Source of the DNA: Mycocentrospora acerina
Taxonomy: Eukaryota; Ascomycota; Dothideomycetes; Pleosporales
DNA length: 64,000 nucleotides
Assembly: GCA_022701365.1 (NCBI GenBank)
Contig: JAKUHH010000040.1
Location: 806,001-870,000, forward strand
Direction of reading: 5' to 3'
The notes beneath the pieces were generated by a model that was given only the letters and a program-made list of their open reading frames with translations, was not told where the DNA came from and did not search any database. Positions 21,962 through 34,537 of this stretch are shown one piece after another. The translations under genes were made by a program, and so were the position numbers. How positions within the stretch are numbered: the stretch's first letter is position 1; each line of letters starts with the position of its first letter.

Positions 21962-23292
21962 ATGCCCACGACTGCATCTTCCGAATCCGCTGTTGTCGAA
22001 ACCCGTTGCCAAGGAAATGGACGTGCGATGGCGTCCGAGTCCATCTTCCCCTTCCTTGAGCTGCCTCGCGAGCTGCGAGACCAGGTTCGTGCCCCAACAG
22101 GCCTCGCTCACACGCCGACCAACTAACTTTTGCACAGGTCTACGACTATGCCTTTCACATGGAAGACGACCGCAGCGAGCGCGCCCTCCGCATCGAGCGC
22201 CGTAACCTGAAATACTTCACGCCCAGCGCCGCCGCCGTCCTTCTCGTCCTGCACCACGAGTACTTCTTGCTCAACCAACAAGTCGCGCGAGAGGCCCTCG
22301 AAGTGCTCTTCAAACACCACACAGTGTTTCTCAGCTGCGGACCCTTTGTGCTCAAATCGCTCCTAGAGAGGATTGAAGAGCAGAACGGACCGGGCAGACA
22401 GTGGCTGAAGTGGATGAACAAGATAGAGCTGGACTGGGTGACATTCCCGAACCTAAGATGCTATCCTCCAGACAGGGAAGAAGGGCGAGACGAGTGGTGG
22501 TGGGAGCATGATGAAGAAGAGGTCGACGTGGACTATGTGCGTGGCGCTCAATACAACGGACACTACGACGAGCATGACTACGAAGGTGGACATTACGACG
22601 ATAACTTCTATGACCCAGCCGACGTATCTCTTTACCCCTCATTTCGCCAAACTCTTGATGACCAGGCCACCGATACAGGCGATCCCTTTGGCCTCGCACA
22701 TCACTATCCTTTTACTGACCCTTCCCGTGAACCGACCCACAACTCTACCACACAGGAAGACATATCTACAAAGCTCAATCTCCTCGTGTCTATGGAAGTC
22801 ACACCACTCTTTACGTATTTATCCTCGCCCACATTCAGCCTCAGCAGCATAACTATCCCACTATACTTCATCTCAAAAGAATCACACCACTACCGCAGCA
22901 TCACACGACCGGGCTACGCACTCCCACTCAAGATTCGGTATTGGGTCCAGATATGCGTGCATGCACTGCTCATGCTCACATTGCCGACCACACTACAGCA
23001 AGTGCGTGTTAGATACCTGCCGTGGGATATCTGGGCAAGCATGGATCCTGCGGACGATCTCCGTCGTGTAACCGACAAAGGCGTGTGGTTCGATGAGCGC
23101 CCGGATGGGCAAGACGATGGGAGGGAGGGAGAGGGCGAGGCGTTTCGTGCTGTGTGGGCGGGACTCAGAGACAAGGGGAAGGACAGCAGAGAGCTGTGTG
23201 CCGACGTCAAGTTTATTTCTTGGGATGGAAATGTGGATTCCTACAGGATCGGGGATGAGGTTGAAGTTTTGTTTACTAAGAATACAGAATGA
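21962..23292 (+). CDS. 2EXR/F-box-like fungal protein of unknown function
   Basis: Exons 21962-22084 and 22138-23292 encode 425 aa; the 53 bp intron has a CTAAC branch. The N-terminal FPFLELPRELRDQVYDYAF matches the LPxELRxxIYxxA opening of the large filamentous-fungal 2EXR family, often confused with F-box proteins. A further conserved feature is the ARALEVLFKHHTVFL-type stretch after VNRQVAREA (here NQQVAREALEVLF). Residues about 155-200 form an acidic, Tyr/His-rich insert (HYDEHDYEGGHYDDNFYD). Start: first in-frame ATG at 21962; ATG 22028 is an alternative 22 residues shorter. Its biochemical role is unknown. Confidence 0.75.
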
Positions 23293-23581
23293 GAAATGGT
23301 AAGTATGGCAATAGGTGCCTTCTTCAAGTTGGGAGCCATTTGGATGAGACTGGGCATGCGCTTGTGTGTTGAAAGCGCAGAGAAACGATACCCGCGAAAC
23401 ATGAACGTTTCCTACACAGAAGTCGAATACTTGGACAATCAAATACTACTTGCTACTACTATGCTACAATACTACAAAAGCCCATTTTCTTCGGATATCA
23501 AACGCCACACGCCCATTTCCGTATGCAACCTAAATCTTCTGCTCTGCATCATTTAAAACTCCGTCCTCATTTTTTTTATAT

Positions 23582-26500
23582 TCACTTCCTGCTTGACTTG
23601 TGCTTCTTTTTCTTTCCGCCATCCTTGAGCTTTTCCGCCTCCTTGTACGCCTCCTCGACCGCCTCACCAACCTTCCTCTTCTTCTCGCCCGTCTTGACGC
23701 TGACAGTCATGCTGTTTGATCCGCTCTGCTTGGTCGCCTTCTTGATTTGGCGCTCGGCGTCTTCCCAGTCTGCGGCTCCGGTGCCAATTTCATACCTGTA
23801 GATGGTGTGTTAGATGTGTATTTTGAGTGGATCGGCAAGTGAGGATAGTGATTGGGAAGGGGGGTTACGTACTTGTGCAGAGGCAGGGCGTCGACGAGAG
23901 CCCTCGCTCTCTCACGCTCCTCCTTCATCGCCTCGTCGCCACCTTCGCGCAGCTCCTCCTCAAGATCCTTCTCCAGGGGCTGGAAGCGCTGTTCTTTGGC
24001 CTCACCGCCGTCTAGATCCGGCTCCTCGACTTCCATGGCTTCAGGCATTGTCTGCTCGACGGCGCCTTCGACAATGCTGCGGAATGAGGTTGCGGCCTTG
24101 CGGATGACCTTGACAAACATGGCCATGAGCTGGCTGGAGCTGAGTCCGAGCTCTTTTTCTACTTCGGAGAACTCTTTGCGCTGGAGACCGACAGCTAGGA
24201 GGAGGGCGGTCTGGACACCGCTCATCTTGACTTGGCCCTTCAGGCGACCTGTGAAGTAGAGATTTGCGATAGGAGGCAGCATGTCGAGAATGACGTGGTA
24301 GTCGAGCATGTTGTTTGCGTATGAGTCCAGACGCTTGAGATCGAAGGGACTGAAGAGGGCATCGAGCTCCGCTTTGCTAATGGGCTTTGGTGTGAGGTCG
24401 GCGTCTAACTTCGAACCCGCTGATGCAGACTCTTCTATCGATAGGGAGGTGACCGCAGGGAACGCTCGGAACTGGTAAGATAGCAGGGAGAGGAAACGCT
24501 TCTGGAAGTCCTTGGTGAATGCAGCAACCCAGCTACCGTCCGAGGAAGTAGTCTCCAGCGAGCGAATCATAATGCATGTGTGCTCGCCAGTAAGGTCGTT
24601 GGGGGTCTGGCGGAGGTACACTGGAACGAATGATGCGCGTTTCCAGAACTTGTGCAGCTGTGGAGTGAGACCATAAGATACGCCGACGTAGTCGAGCTGG
24701 GGTGCCTTAAGTTCTGGCAGTCGCGCGAAAAGCGGTGGCATCTCGTTGGCTTCCCTGACCTTGACGTTGTCTTGTAGAAGAGTGGAGCTTTCCAGGTCTT
24801 CATTCGTTACCCTCCTCATCTCCTCGACTTCCCGGGGCTCAGTCTCTGACAAGCTGGCGAGCTTGCCGTCGTAGAAGTCAACAAGAAGCTCAAGTGCCCG
24901 CGATCCGTAGCCCATCTTAACGTAGTCTGGGTTCGTTGCTATCCGTACGACGCGTGCGCCCGAAAGACTGGCAAAGTTTTCGTCCTGGAATTGCTGCGAA
25001 ACTATCCAAGGGATAAGGTCACCTCCGGCACGTTGTCCACGACTAAGACTGCTCATCACACTTTCTCTGCTAATCTGACCCTCGAGAGCTACCTGGATAA
25101 CGCAAAGGGGCTCGGGAAGCTTGTTTTCTTCGGCGGGTGCAGTGAGGACGAAGAGCTGGTGAGCGGGTGCGTCGGACATGAGTTGAAGATCGTTTGGCGT
25201 ATTCTTGTAGTGACTAGCAACGTATAGAGCCATCATCTTCTGCAGAAACTTCTCTGCTGCCGGGTTGTAGGAGAAGAGGGTATCGCGGTTGACATGAAGG
25301 AGTTGGCATTCAGAAGGGTGCGGGCATCCTTGGGTATTCAGCTTCGATTTAGGGAGTGTGGCGTCCAGGCAGAGCAAGTCATTCAACCACCGCTCAACAG
25401 AGTCGCCTTGAGCGTATCGGATAGGTTCTGAGAGTGTAATCTCTCGGAGTGAGCGGCCAGCCATGGTGGATTCTGTGCCATCTCTTGCCTCTTTACCTGT
25501 AGAGCGGTCCATCACCTGAGTTGTACCGTTTGTTGATCTACCTCGCGACTGCTCGCGAAGCTGCTGTATGAGTTTCAAGGAGAGTGATCGTCCGGTTCCT
25601 TCGTAGCCATTGATGGTTGACGCCATAAAGACTAAGTATGGACCCATCAGCTTTCGCACCAGGGGCAGAGGAATGGCCGCAGCCTCATCGATAACCAACA
25701 ACTCTGCTTGACCCAACAGATGCGCGTCTTGCGGTTGAATGTACTGAATGACCTGTCGATGTTGTCGGTGAATGTTGATTCGGACAATTGCCTTGTTGAA
25801 CTCTGCGTGAGACGACTGCATGATCTCATAGTCCTGGCGATCCATGTAGCCCAATGCGTCGAATCCTTTCAGGATGAAATCGAACAGTGTCCTCAAGTTC
25901 TCAGGGCTTGGAGATGTGATGTAGATGTTGCTATAGCCGTGCGCAACTGCTGCCGCCACCGCTACACCTAGAGCTGCTGATTTTCCTCGACCACGAGCAG
26001 CGGTCAGAGTGACTGTGCTTTGTAGTGTCTTCTCCACAATTGCGTCCACAAATGTCAGCAGAGCCTTTGCCTGATCCACCGTCTTCGCGAGCTTGATGAG
26101 GTCGCCCACGGGAGGCGAATCTGCCAGGGACTCCTTGATCTCTGCCAACTCTTTCGCCTTGGGTGTCTTGCCCTCCATCTCTGGGTCTGGTGGCGCCAGT
26201 TGCTTGATATGCTTTCCACCAGAGATGGGAAGCACGTTCAGCTCATCGTCCACTACCAAACAGCTGTCGCATTTCCCAAGCGACAGCAGGAATCTTTCAT
26301 TGAAGCGTGCCACAACGTCGCTGTGCGCCTCAGTGCGATACCTCGAGTGAATATCCATGGACATTGTATATAGCTGCTTCAAACTGCTCATGCCCTTCAA
26401 CAGCAAAATCACCAGTCCTCCGCCCTCGACTGTCTCGATTGTACGCGCGAGTAGGTTAGGCGTCAGCGCTTCGAAGTCCTGCAGAATACACATGCCGTAT

Positions 26501-27007
26501 GTGTTTCCGAGAATCTTCTCTGTCTCTTTGTAGTAGACATAGCGGATGTTCTGCGACGAAACGAATAGTTCGAAAGGGTCTTCGGTGTCGATATCGCGGA
26601 TTCCTCGCTTGATCTCATTCTTGATCTTCTTCTCGCGCTTCTTTCGGTGGCTAAATAAAACATAAGTCTTTGCGCCAGCGTCATTCGAATGTCCTACGCA
26701 CCTGGAGAATCCTAGCAGCTTGTTCTTGTATGCCCAAAGCACCGATTTATTCAGCTTGACATCCACACTCAGCAAGATGTGGTACAAGTTGACTATGACA
26801 TCCTTTTGACGATCGCCGACAACCACGAAGAAACTTCGCTTCTTTTCCTGGGAGGTGTGAGCTTGATTCGTCGCCCTGACAGGTTAATGTATGCGCACCT
26901 GTGCGCCATTCCGGATCAATGCAGGAATACGGGAGTCACTGAAGCTTGGTTAGTATCTACACTCGTTTAGATCTTTGTTGCTTCACATACATGGCTTTCT
27001 TAGGCAT
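23582..27007 (-). CDS. KRE33: RNA cytidine acetyltransferase Kre33/NAT10
   Basis: Five exons, 27007-26991, 26938-26899, 26847-26702, 26650-23873 and 23795-23582, encode 1064 aa (yeast Kre33 1056). The first exons read MPKKAIDSRIPALIRNG then EKKRSFFVVVGD, exactly the family opening. Domains in order: TmcA-like N-terminal part, RecA-like helicase with Walker A GRGKSAAL near residue 285 and LLVIDEAAAIPLP, GNAT acetyltransferase with IATNPDYVKMGYGSRAL near 640, tRNA-binding region, and a Lys-rich nucleolar-type tail (KKRKVGE, GKKKKHKSSRK). Kre33/NAT10 makes N4-acetylcytidine in 18S rRNA and in tRNA and is needed for small-subunit assembly. Exons 1 and 2 are only 17 and 40 nt. The last intron is 77 bp. 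Convergent with the 2EXR-type gene, 289 bp apart. Confidence 0.96.
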
Positions 27008-28237
27008 CTTGACAACTCCGCAGGCTTCCCCGCCGCCTTTCTAGTAAATGGCTGAGATGTAGTGGCGCAAACAATTTATTCCTGGAGTCTTGATCGCGAG
27101 AGATTTCTAATGCCTCAAACACGATGAGCTGTTTACAATCAGAGTTGGCGAATCATGCGCTTTGACAGCAAAAGTTGTCGAGCTTGAGTTCGACTTCGAA
27201 ATTTCGGGCAGAATCGGTGCTTGGCAATCCAAACCTCCGACGCTAGTTTTACCGCCTAACACCCAAACGCATGACTCTTGTCATTCAGCAACAGTTTAAT
27301 CGCTGACAGGTCGTCATCCTCCTGCCCGTAGCAATCGCTTACAAAACCATTTTCTTAGCTGTGCGTGCTAAGGTAATTAAAATGATCGTAAGATGCCCTC
27401 TTTTAGTTATGATGACAGAGTCAGATAAAGCTTGTGTGTGAAATTGAGCTGTCACCTTATAACCCTAATTTCTAGCTTTTGATAAAGAAAGTCTTTCTTT
27501 AAGTACTCTCTAAATCTATAAATGAGATTCTAGAACAAGTTAAGTTTAAAGAAAGAAGATTTTCAGATTTGTAATTTACTTACACTTTAGCTATAATTTT
27601 ATAATATGCACTATTATCCACCCTGGAAATATAAGCCATTTGCTACATGTAGGTTTGTTTGATAACGCTCTTGAGTTGGTTGAAATCATCTTACTCGGCA
27701 ACTTTGACGAATCAAAGGATCCATCTCAAGGCCACGAAAAGTGGGGAATGGCTTATACTTCGGGAGGGGAGAGGAGATTGCACAGTGAGTAAGTTAATAA
27801 GTACGATAACTTATAATTTAAAGGAACACAAGTCACCTTATTTGACAGTATATGTGCTATTCTATTCTAGCTGATCCTATTGAGGATCACTGAAACTCTT
27901 TCGGTACTGCTGGCTGAGTGGGACATAGCTTTTTCTGACAATTGTGTAGAGTGATTAAATTCGTTTAACAAGTACTTTATGATTCATACATTTGATCATA
28001 ACGCGCAGATTAATAGCCTCATTTCTAAGTAAGTTAGTTTTCAGCGTTCCCACGTATCACGCGCACGGACACGGTAAGCAAACCCCCACTGACACGTCAC
28101 AACTCTGCGAATTATAAACTAGCCAGTTAAGCACCTCATAATGTTATAAAGATAATACATCGTGCTGGGCTCTAAGGATAAATATCTTGCAATTTCTGTT
28201 TTGCGCCTAGAGTGAAACCTGCCATCTGTTTAACACT
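27008..28237. other. Intergenic, left edge of the AT-richer island
   Basis: 1230 bp between the divergent KRE33 and HET genes. From about 27370 the sequence becomes clearly AT-rich with TTATAA-type runs, and it remains so around the HET gene. No ORF with family features. A change of composition this sharp next to a housekeeping gene suggests an accessory or formerly repetitive segment. Confidence 0.5.
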
Positions 28238-30073
28238 ATGCGTCTTCTCAAAATCGACGACAATGATCTTAGTCTTGTTGAGTTCTTCAGCAATGCTATT
28301 CCACCGTATGCTATTCTTTCACACACGTGGGGAGCAGATCGTGATGAAGTCTCATTTCAAGATATTCAGCAAGGCAAAGGGAAGGATAAAGTAGGATACG
28401 TGAAAATTGAATACTGTAGACAGCAAGCAGCAAAAGAAGGACTTCGATACTTCTGGGTGGACACTTGCTGCATTGATAAAACCAGCAGTGCTGAGTTATC
28501 TGAGGCTATCAATTCAATGTTCTCTTGGTATGCGCGCGCTGAAATCTGCTACGCATATCTTGCGGACGTAGGCAGACAAGAAGATGTCTGGAAGAGTAGA
28601 TGGTTCATAAGAGGCTGGACCTTGCAAGAGTTATTGGCGCCTAGGGAAGTCTCTTTCTTCTCAAAGAGCTGGGAGCCCTATGGACAAAAGTCTGATGGAT
28701 TGCTGCAAAATGTTCTGCTCAAAGCTTCAGGAATTCCCCAACAGCAGCGTTCTGCGCTTACGCAGTTTCGCGCGCAGGACTGGACCATTGCTGAGAGGAT
28801 GTCGTGGGCTTCAAATCGACAAACAACTCGAGTGGAAGATATTGCGTATTGTCTTCTTGGGATTTTTGATGTTAATATGCCGCTTCTGTACGGTGAGGGT
28901 GAATACGCTTTTACACGACTTCAAAAGAAAATCATGAAAACCTCCGAGGATCACAGTTTGTTTGCATGGACAGACCATGAGCTCATGCGCGGATCTTCTT
29001 GTGGGCTACTTGCTCGAAGTCCGGCTCAGTTTGCACATAGTCATTACCTACCGCGCGGAATATGGACCCCTTCTATTCGTTTATCCAGTAATAGTAAATA
29101 TCAACTGCCTTACTCCATGACAAACCAAGGTGTACAAATTCAGTTACGCCTGCTACCGAAAGAAACAGAGGATCCGTCGTTGTATCTCGCTTTCTTGGGA
29201 TATTCTGAATACAATTCGCCAGCAATAGTACTCAAGCGTGTCGCAAATCACCACTTTGTCCGTACCATGCCTGAATTGATAGTGCTAGGAGATGATTTAT
29301 TCAAACATCTTGAGTATAACATCTTCGGCAATTTTCGGTTGCTCATCAACATGGGTAATACAGAGACCATCGCAGTGAAACAAAAAGACCCTGTTCTCAA
29401 ATTGCAAACTCACGATACACACCCTATGTTTTGGATCGAGTACTCGCAAATTTTGGCTGCCGGATTTTTCTTAGACCTCAGTAGATCGCCAGACGTGTTC
29501 AGTCCGTCGCTATCCTTGGCCACGAACATCGTACACGATTCGGGAACATCCTGTAATTTCACGCTAAGTCCGCTACAGAAGCATACCCTTAGCTTTCACC
29601 AATATAACACAAAATTTTCACTAGTTATCGATCATTCAGGATCGTGTGAGCTAGAGACAGATGATGACACAGAATTACCATACATTCATTTTGAGAGTAC
29701 AAACACTCCTCCAAATAGGGCCAAATTGATCATAGTCACAAAAGGATTCAGTGGGATGATTATCGTTATATCGGCGCGTTCGACCCTTGAGTCAACCCAA
29801 AATGGGGGCCTTCATTCGGTTGTTCTTGATGCTCGCATTCTGAAGAACCACTCAACACTGTCTGACCGTTTAATCCTTCAATGCATAGGTGTGTACTCTG
29901 CAGCGGGCTGCCTTGCGCTAGCTCATCATCATTTGTGGAAAAATAAATCTCAGCGAACGAAAAACTTGACAAGCTTCATCTCGCTAGCTACGCTTGCTAC
30001 AGGAGCCTTAACGTATTGGAAGATGAATAAAGGAATTAGTCCTGATGGCATGGACGTGTCTGATGATAATTGA
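28238..30073 (+). CDS. HET-domain protein (heterokaryon incompatibility type)
   Basis: A single exon of 611 aa. The HET domain is clear at residues about 24-160: PPYAILSHTWG, then YFWVDTCCIDK, SEAINSMFSWYARAEICYAYL, and WFIRGWTLQELLAP. The family's following helix block is present too (TRVEDIAYCLLGIFDVNMPLLYGEG, AFTRLQKKIMKTSEDHSLFAW). The C-terminal 350 residues have no domain I recognise; residues about 555-595 carry a hydrophobic patch (LTSFISLATLATGALTYW) that could be a membrane segment. HET proteins trigger or transduce non-self recognition and cell death in filamentous fungi. The gene lies in an AT-rich island and its codon use looks AT-richer than neighbouring housekeeping genes. No stop or frameshift is visible. 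Confidence 0.92.
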   Translation: MRLLKIDDNDLSLVEFFSNAIPPYAILSHTWGADRDEVSFQDIQQGKGKDKVGYVKIEYCRQQAAKEGLRYFWVDTCCIDKTSSAELSEAINSMFSWYARAEICYAYLADVGRQEDVWKSRWFIRGWTLQELLAPREVSFFSKSWEPYGQKSDGLLQNVLLKASGIPQQQRSALTQFRAQDWTIAERMSWASNRQTTRVEDIAYCLLGIFDVNMPLLYGEGEYAFTRLQKKIMKTSEDHSLFAWTDHELMRGSSCGLLARSPAQFAHSHYLPRGIWTPSIRLSSNSKYQLPYSMTNQGVQIQLRLLPKETEDPSLYLAFLGYSEYNSPAIVLKRVANHHFVRTMPELIVLGDDLFKHLEYNIFGNFRLLINMGNTETIAVKQKDPVLKLQTHDTHPMFWIEYSQILAAGFFLDLSRSPDVFSPSLSLATNIVHDSGTSCNFTLSPLQKHTLSFHQYNTKFSLVIDHSGSCELETDDDTELPYIHFESTNTPPNRAKLIIVTKGFSGMIIVISARSTLESTQNGGLHSVVLDARILKNHSTLSDRLILQCIGVYSAAGCLALAHHHLWKNKSQRTKNLTSFISLATLATGALTYWKMNKGISPDGMDVSDDN

Positions 30074-32076
30074 AAATAGGATGAGTTGAATTTTTCTTGG
30101 ATTTGTTGAACATGATCAACAAAGTCCAAAGGACAAGGCCTTGCCTTTTAGTATTTAATGGAAATGCCTAAATCATGCAATCAAAGCAGGACGACCTACT
30201 TAGTGCTAAGAGTTGCTGAAACGAGTGAAGCGATGGCAAAATCTAGAAATGTGAGGGATTAAAGATAAGGAAGACATGTAGGTTAGGCGTGAGATTAATT
30301 CAATTGTCAGGAATATGGCCTTACCAGACTTTTCTGGAGGCCAGGGTAAGCGGAAAATCCCGGTAAAGGATAGTCTGATTACAGTAAACATAGAAGTGAG
30401 ATTCATTTGAGATTAACTCATTGAAGATCAGATGGTCTTAAAGTTTAGGAGATAGCTAAGCATCATTATTTAACGTCTTTGTCAGGAAGATTGATCGATA
30501 GGTCTAAGAATATATGTCAAAGAGTACAGAACGACCAGGTTGTTGTCAAGAGTCGGCGAAATATGCTTGTTTTCCATGTACTAAACCATCTCTACAGTGC
30601 TCGATTTTACGGACAGGCTCACTGGTTAAACGAATCTTACAAATATGGGGATTTGCTGTGGAAGGCCGTGGAGGGCCAAAATGCAGCTTCATGCAAGCCT
30701 TTGGTGAAGATATCTCTTTCGAACTCAACTGCTTATTAAGGCGCCACGTATCTTTAGTGTTCACTGAGACATCTAACAGTGGCGGTGTTGTTGCATATGA
30801 CCGAATACTTGTATGTGTCGCTCGTATCGATGTTCCGTATCCAGTGCTGTTGGACAGCAGCTGGCTCACAATAACAACAGTCAAATCAATGATTTTCTTC
30901 CGATGGTAAAAGAGATAACAAAACTTCCTAGTATGAAACCAAGACAAAAGTTTGGTCGTACTACTGCTTGCCCCGCCAAATGCCACGTATTTCTCTCGGC
31001 AGTAAACATGCACTTGGGCTCAAGTTAAGACTTTGTAAGATCAATCTTTTTTGTTTTCTCAAATATCAGTCTTTTTGAACCATTTGAAATGTACCTGGTT
31101 TTAGGATAGTACGGTGTCAAAGTTTTCTTGCCGTTCAACTTCTCACATCATGATAGTTAATAGGTTTGAGAGGGGTTGAACGTTTGAAGACCGCGATCAG
31201 ACTTTCGATTCGTGTGATTAGTTCACCCGTGTTTGAATAACGTAAAGATGTATTCTTCAGCCGGCGGTTCAATAATTTACAGCGTATTCTGTTGCAAGAA
31301 TTTTTGGAGCATGTTGTTTTTATTAAATACTTTATCTCTCAACGACGGCATGCTTTATTGATATGTCAGGATGTAAGACTAGTAAATTTTGAAAATCAGG
31401 ATGGTGGTAGAGGGGTAAGATAATCCTTGTCAGAACGTTTCAAGGCTGTAATAGTTGATTTGGAGCAGGAGGATAATTTACCAGTGTCAGGTGCGCGCAA
31501 AATGTGGTCAGGCTCCAGTACCTAAACTAGAGATATGTTGATTAAAAAAATTTCGACGACATTCAAGTTGAGTTTGGGTACACTGTCAGTCTATCTTCTT
31601 CCAGTCCTTTCGGCAGACGTGTATTCGGCAACCAACCAGTGCGAAGTGGGCGAATAATGGCGGTCAATCGTAGGCCGACTCAAATTCGGCCTGGGTGACA
31701 TCAGTGTTCCTGTGTCAAGTTCCAAGCTTCATAGTGGGGGTTTTTGTTGAGGTATTATTGGTCTTTTTTTTGCACAGCTTTCCTCTTACAATCGCCACAG
31801 TACACGCACAGCGTTCTCGTAGCCAATAAGGTGAACACCGATTTTTGCCTTTGCCACCTATGCCGTAAACGCTGCGTCGCGACAATTTGTAACAACCTAC
31901 TGACTCTTTTAAATCAGACGATTGCTCATCACATTTCATCGTCAGTTCCGGCTCCAGCTCAAAATACAAACTTACACATCAACCTGGTGCACTGCCTGGG
32001 ACACACAAAACACATTGCTTTAAATCTATAATCAATAGCCGAAAAGCCAAATTTCCTTGCATAAGTGCGACTCGTA
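30074..32076. other. AT-rich intergenic, no recognisable gene
   Basis: 2.0 kb between the HET and APH-type genes. Frames up to 155 codons exist (minus 30546-31013) but show no family motif, and most are cut by frequent TAA/TAG. It could be decayed repeat sequence, but I see no terminal repeats. Confidence 0.5.
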
Positions 32077-33016
32077 ATGGCAGGTCAGCTTCTTTAATGC
32101 TAACTAAGGCTCAGATACTCCCTACTAACCTCGCCCAGATTGGGTACCAACCCCACTCCCTTTTTTGTCAGAACCCTTGCAGCTCCCTACTCCACTACCT
32201 AGTGAAAGGGAAATCTTAGAATCTAGAGATATTTTCAGCACAGATACGTCTCACAATCGTGTTGTTGCTGTCGGTTCACATTTTGTGGTTAAATATGGGC
32301 AAGCAGTGTCTGAGATTGAAGGGCAGACTCTGCTCTTCCTAGAGAAATACCGCGATGGCTACCTAACCGTGCCAAAACTCTACGCCATGTACCACCTAAA
32401 ATCCACGGGACATCTCTGTCTTGTGATGGAACGACTGCCCGGCGAGACGCTAGAGTTCCTATGGTCTGGGCTTGATGAGGAGGAGAGGTCGGCCATCTGT
32501 ACCAAATTGAATAACATTATGGCTCTTCTACGCCAAATTCCGGCTCCTGGGTTTTATGGCGGCGTTGGGAAAACTTGCGTTCCATACCACTTGTTCTGGA
32601 ATCCCAAGCAAAAGAAAGAGATATGCGGACCGTTCGATCCTGAAGTTCAGTTCAACGCGGCACTTGTGGAAAAATTAAGGGAAAATGATGAAATGAATGG
32701 AGATTGCAATAAATCCAAGACAGATTTTTATGAGAGGAATCTGAATACTATGTTGAGTGGGCATAGTCCAATATTTACTCATTCGGACCTGCAGCGAAAG
32801 AATATTTTGGTAGATCGACAATCTGGGAACGCTTTTACAGTTCCTGTAATTGATTGGGAGACCGCGGGATGGTATCCAAGCTATTGGGAATATTCTCTGA
32901 AGTTTTTAACCATGCAGTGGGTGGATGACTGGCCGAAGCTACTGGAGCAAGTGATAGATCCGTGGCCAAGTGAGGCTGCGGTTCTCTGGATGCTTTACCA
33001 AGACTTTTGGTTTTGA
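32077..33016 (+). CDS. APH-type phosphotransferase family protein
   Basis: Exons 32077-32083 and 32139-33016 encode 294 aa. The main frame has no ATG near its start; ATG GCA G at 32077 followed by a 55 bp intron with TACTAAC branch supplies it. A second acceptor at 32170-32171, in the same frame, would give a shorter N-terminus (MAEPLQLPTP). The kinase-like fold shows FTHSDLQRKNILVD near residue 215 (Brenner/catalytic loop, Asp and Asn) and VIDWETAGWYPSYWEY (metal-binding Asp). LCLVMERLPGETLEFLW is the hinge. Fungi carry many such aminoglycoside-phosphotransferase/choline-kinase-like proteins; real substrates are mostly unknown, so resistance to an antibiotic should not be assumed. Confidence 0.85.
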
Positions 33017-34044
33017 TTTTTTGAAGAGCTCGGCCAAATGCTGTGAATAATAGTGAATAGGCCAAGAGACTTCAAGGTTACCTGGGTGGCATAAAATAGT
33101 ATTCGTGAATGGAAAGGTTGTCTTCAAGTATAATTTGTTCGCGGACAAGGATACGAGTGTGTATGTGAGCGACATGAATTTGAAAATATATATAAGTGAC
33201 ATGGGCGTTGTCATAGATTTACTCCTGGGTTTGAGCGTGGTTCCTTAGATATAAGACAATACGAAATAACGACCAGGTGCGCTAAGAAACGCCAGGGTGC
33301 GTGGAGATCCAAATTGGGAGCGATGAGGACTTATTGGGCAAAGGATGGTGCTCATATTTATCAAAGTTGCGCTCCGCTTCTCTGCAGCGGCTGACTGTTG
33401 ACACCTTGGGTAGTGTTGGGTGGATAGGCTAGCACTAGCGTTTGTTTTGTGCAAAAAGCGACTAAATGCAATAATATCGACGTCACGTTCAATTGGCTCA
33501 ATGTGCTCACAGTGGGGTTGGGCACCTTCCAATAAGTTCACCAATCAACAGATAAGTCCCGGGACGTCTTCCCCGTACTTCTTATTCTTGGCGGCAATGT
33601 CGCAAGCCGAGCGCTTGATCAAGTCAAAGATCCTAATTAAACAACAACTTTTTCTACAGACTAGAAGCCCATTCTCATGATTCCAACCAGATAGTTCCGT
33701 TCCGCTGAATCTCCCTGTCAGACTGAGATCGCATTCAATCTATGAAATGCAAGCGTTACGCTCGTATCAACGATCACGCATCGCAGCATTCAGATCGGCT
33801 CCAACGCACACGTATGTCCATGGCGGTATTGCATTTTTTGTTTCGCTGTCACAACCACGTCGAGTATCGACAGTGCAATCTGCCTGTTCAGAGACGAACG
33901 GCAAAGCTTTGTAGCCAGATATATCCTAAAAATCTAGAATTCAAATAACGACCTTGACGGGGGTTTGGTACCTCCCAGTAACAATGACCATCAAGTGTAG
34001 TTCATTTCATTCAACCCTTTAAACTCTAACTGTAAAAAGGTTTT

Positions 34045-34500
34045 GTTGTAGAAATAGGAGCTAGAATAATAGTATTCAGGTGATCTATTGTGTGGACCAC
34101 TGTCTTGTCTATTTAAGTATTTTATCTCCATTATATACAATGCAAAGGGGAGCTTAGTAGTTGTTGTTACTAAGCGTACTTAATTTGACAAAGCAAGTGT
34201 AGTACAAACGTTGTGTGTAGAGCAGCTGAGTGATAATTACACTTCTGCTAGCTTGGTGCTAGGTTCTTTGTAATAGGCCACGTGAGCGTGGCTTGCTCAT
34301 GTGGCTGGTGAGCAGGGCTTGTAAGCGAGAGTCATAAGCAAGACTCGTGAGCAGGGCTCTGTTTTGTGACAGGTTTCTATAACAATGTATAGTGTTGCAC
34401 CAAAACGGGCTGCGGCTCCTCGGGAGCCGCTAGCGCGTTTGCCCATGTCGTGGATAGCATCAAAGCCGTTGATTAGCCGCAAAATTCGTACATCCTCTGT
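34045..34500. mobile_element. Possible retroelement / solo-LTR-like fragment
   Basis: Begins near tgttgtagaaatagg and has a promoter-like stretch (tatttaag, ttatatacaatg). It contains an 8 bp inverted repeat with 8 nt loop (34152-34175), a 12-mer gtgagcagggct repeated at 34308 and 34347, and a perfect GC hairpin gcggctcc/ggagccgc near 34410. A TG start and TATA-like block fit an LTR, but I could not find a matching CA end, target-site duplication or second copy in the window. Weak call. Confidence 0.25.
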
Positions 34501-34537
34501 TTAGCAACAAAAGTAGAACAGGCGTACAAAAATTGAC

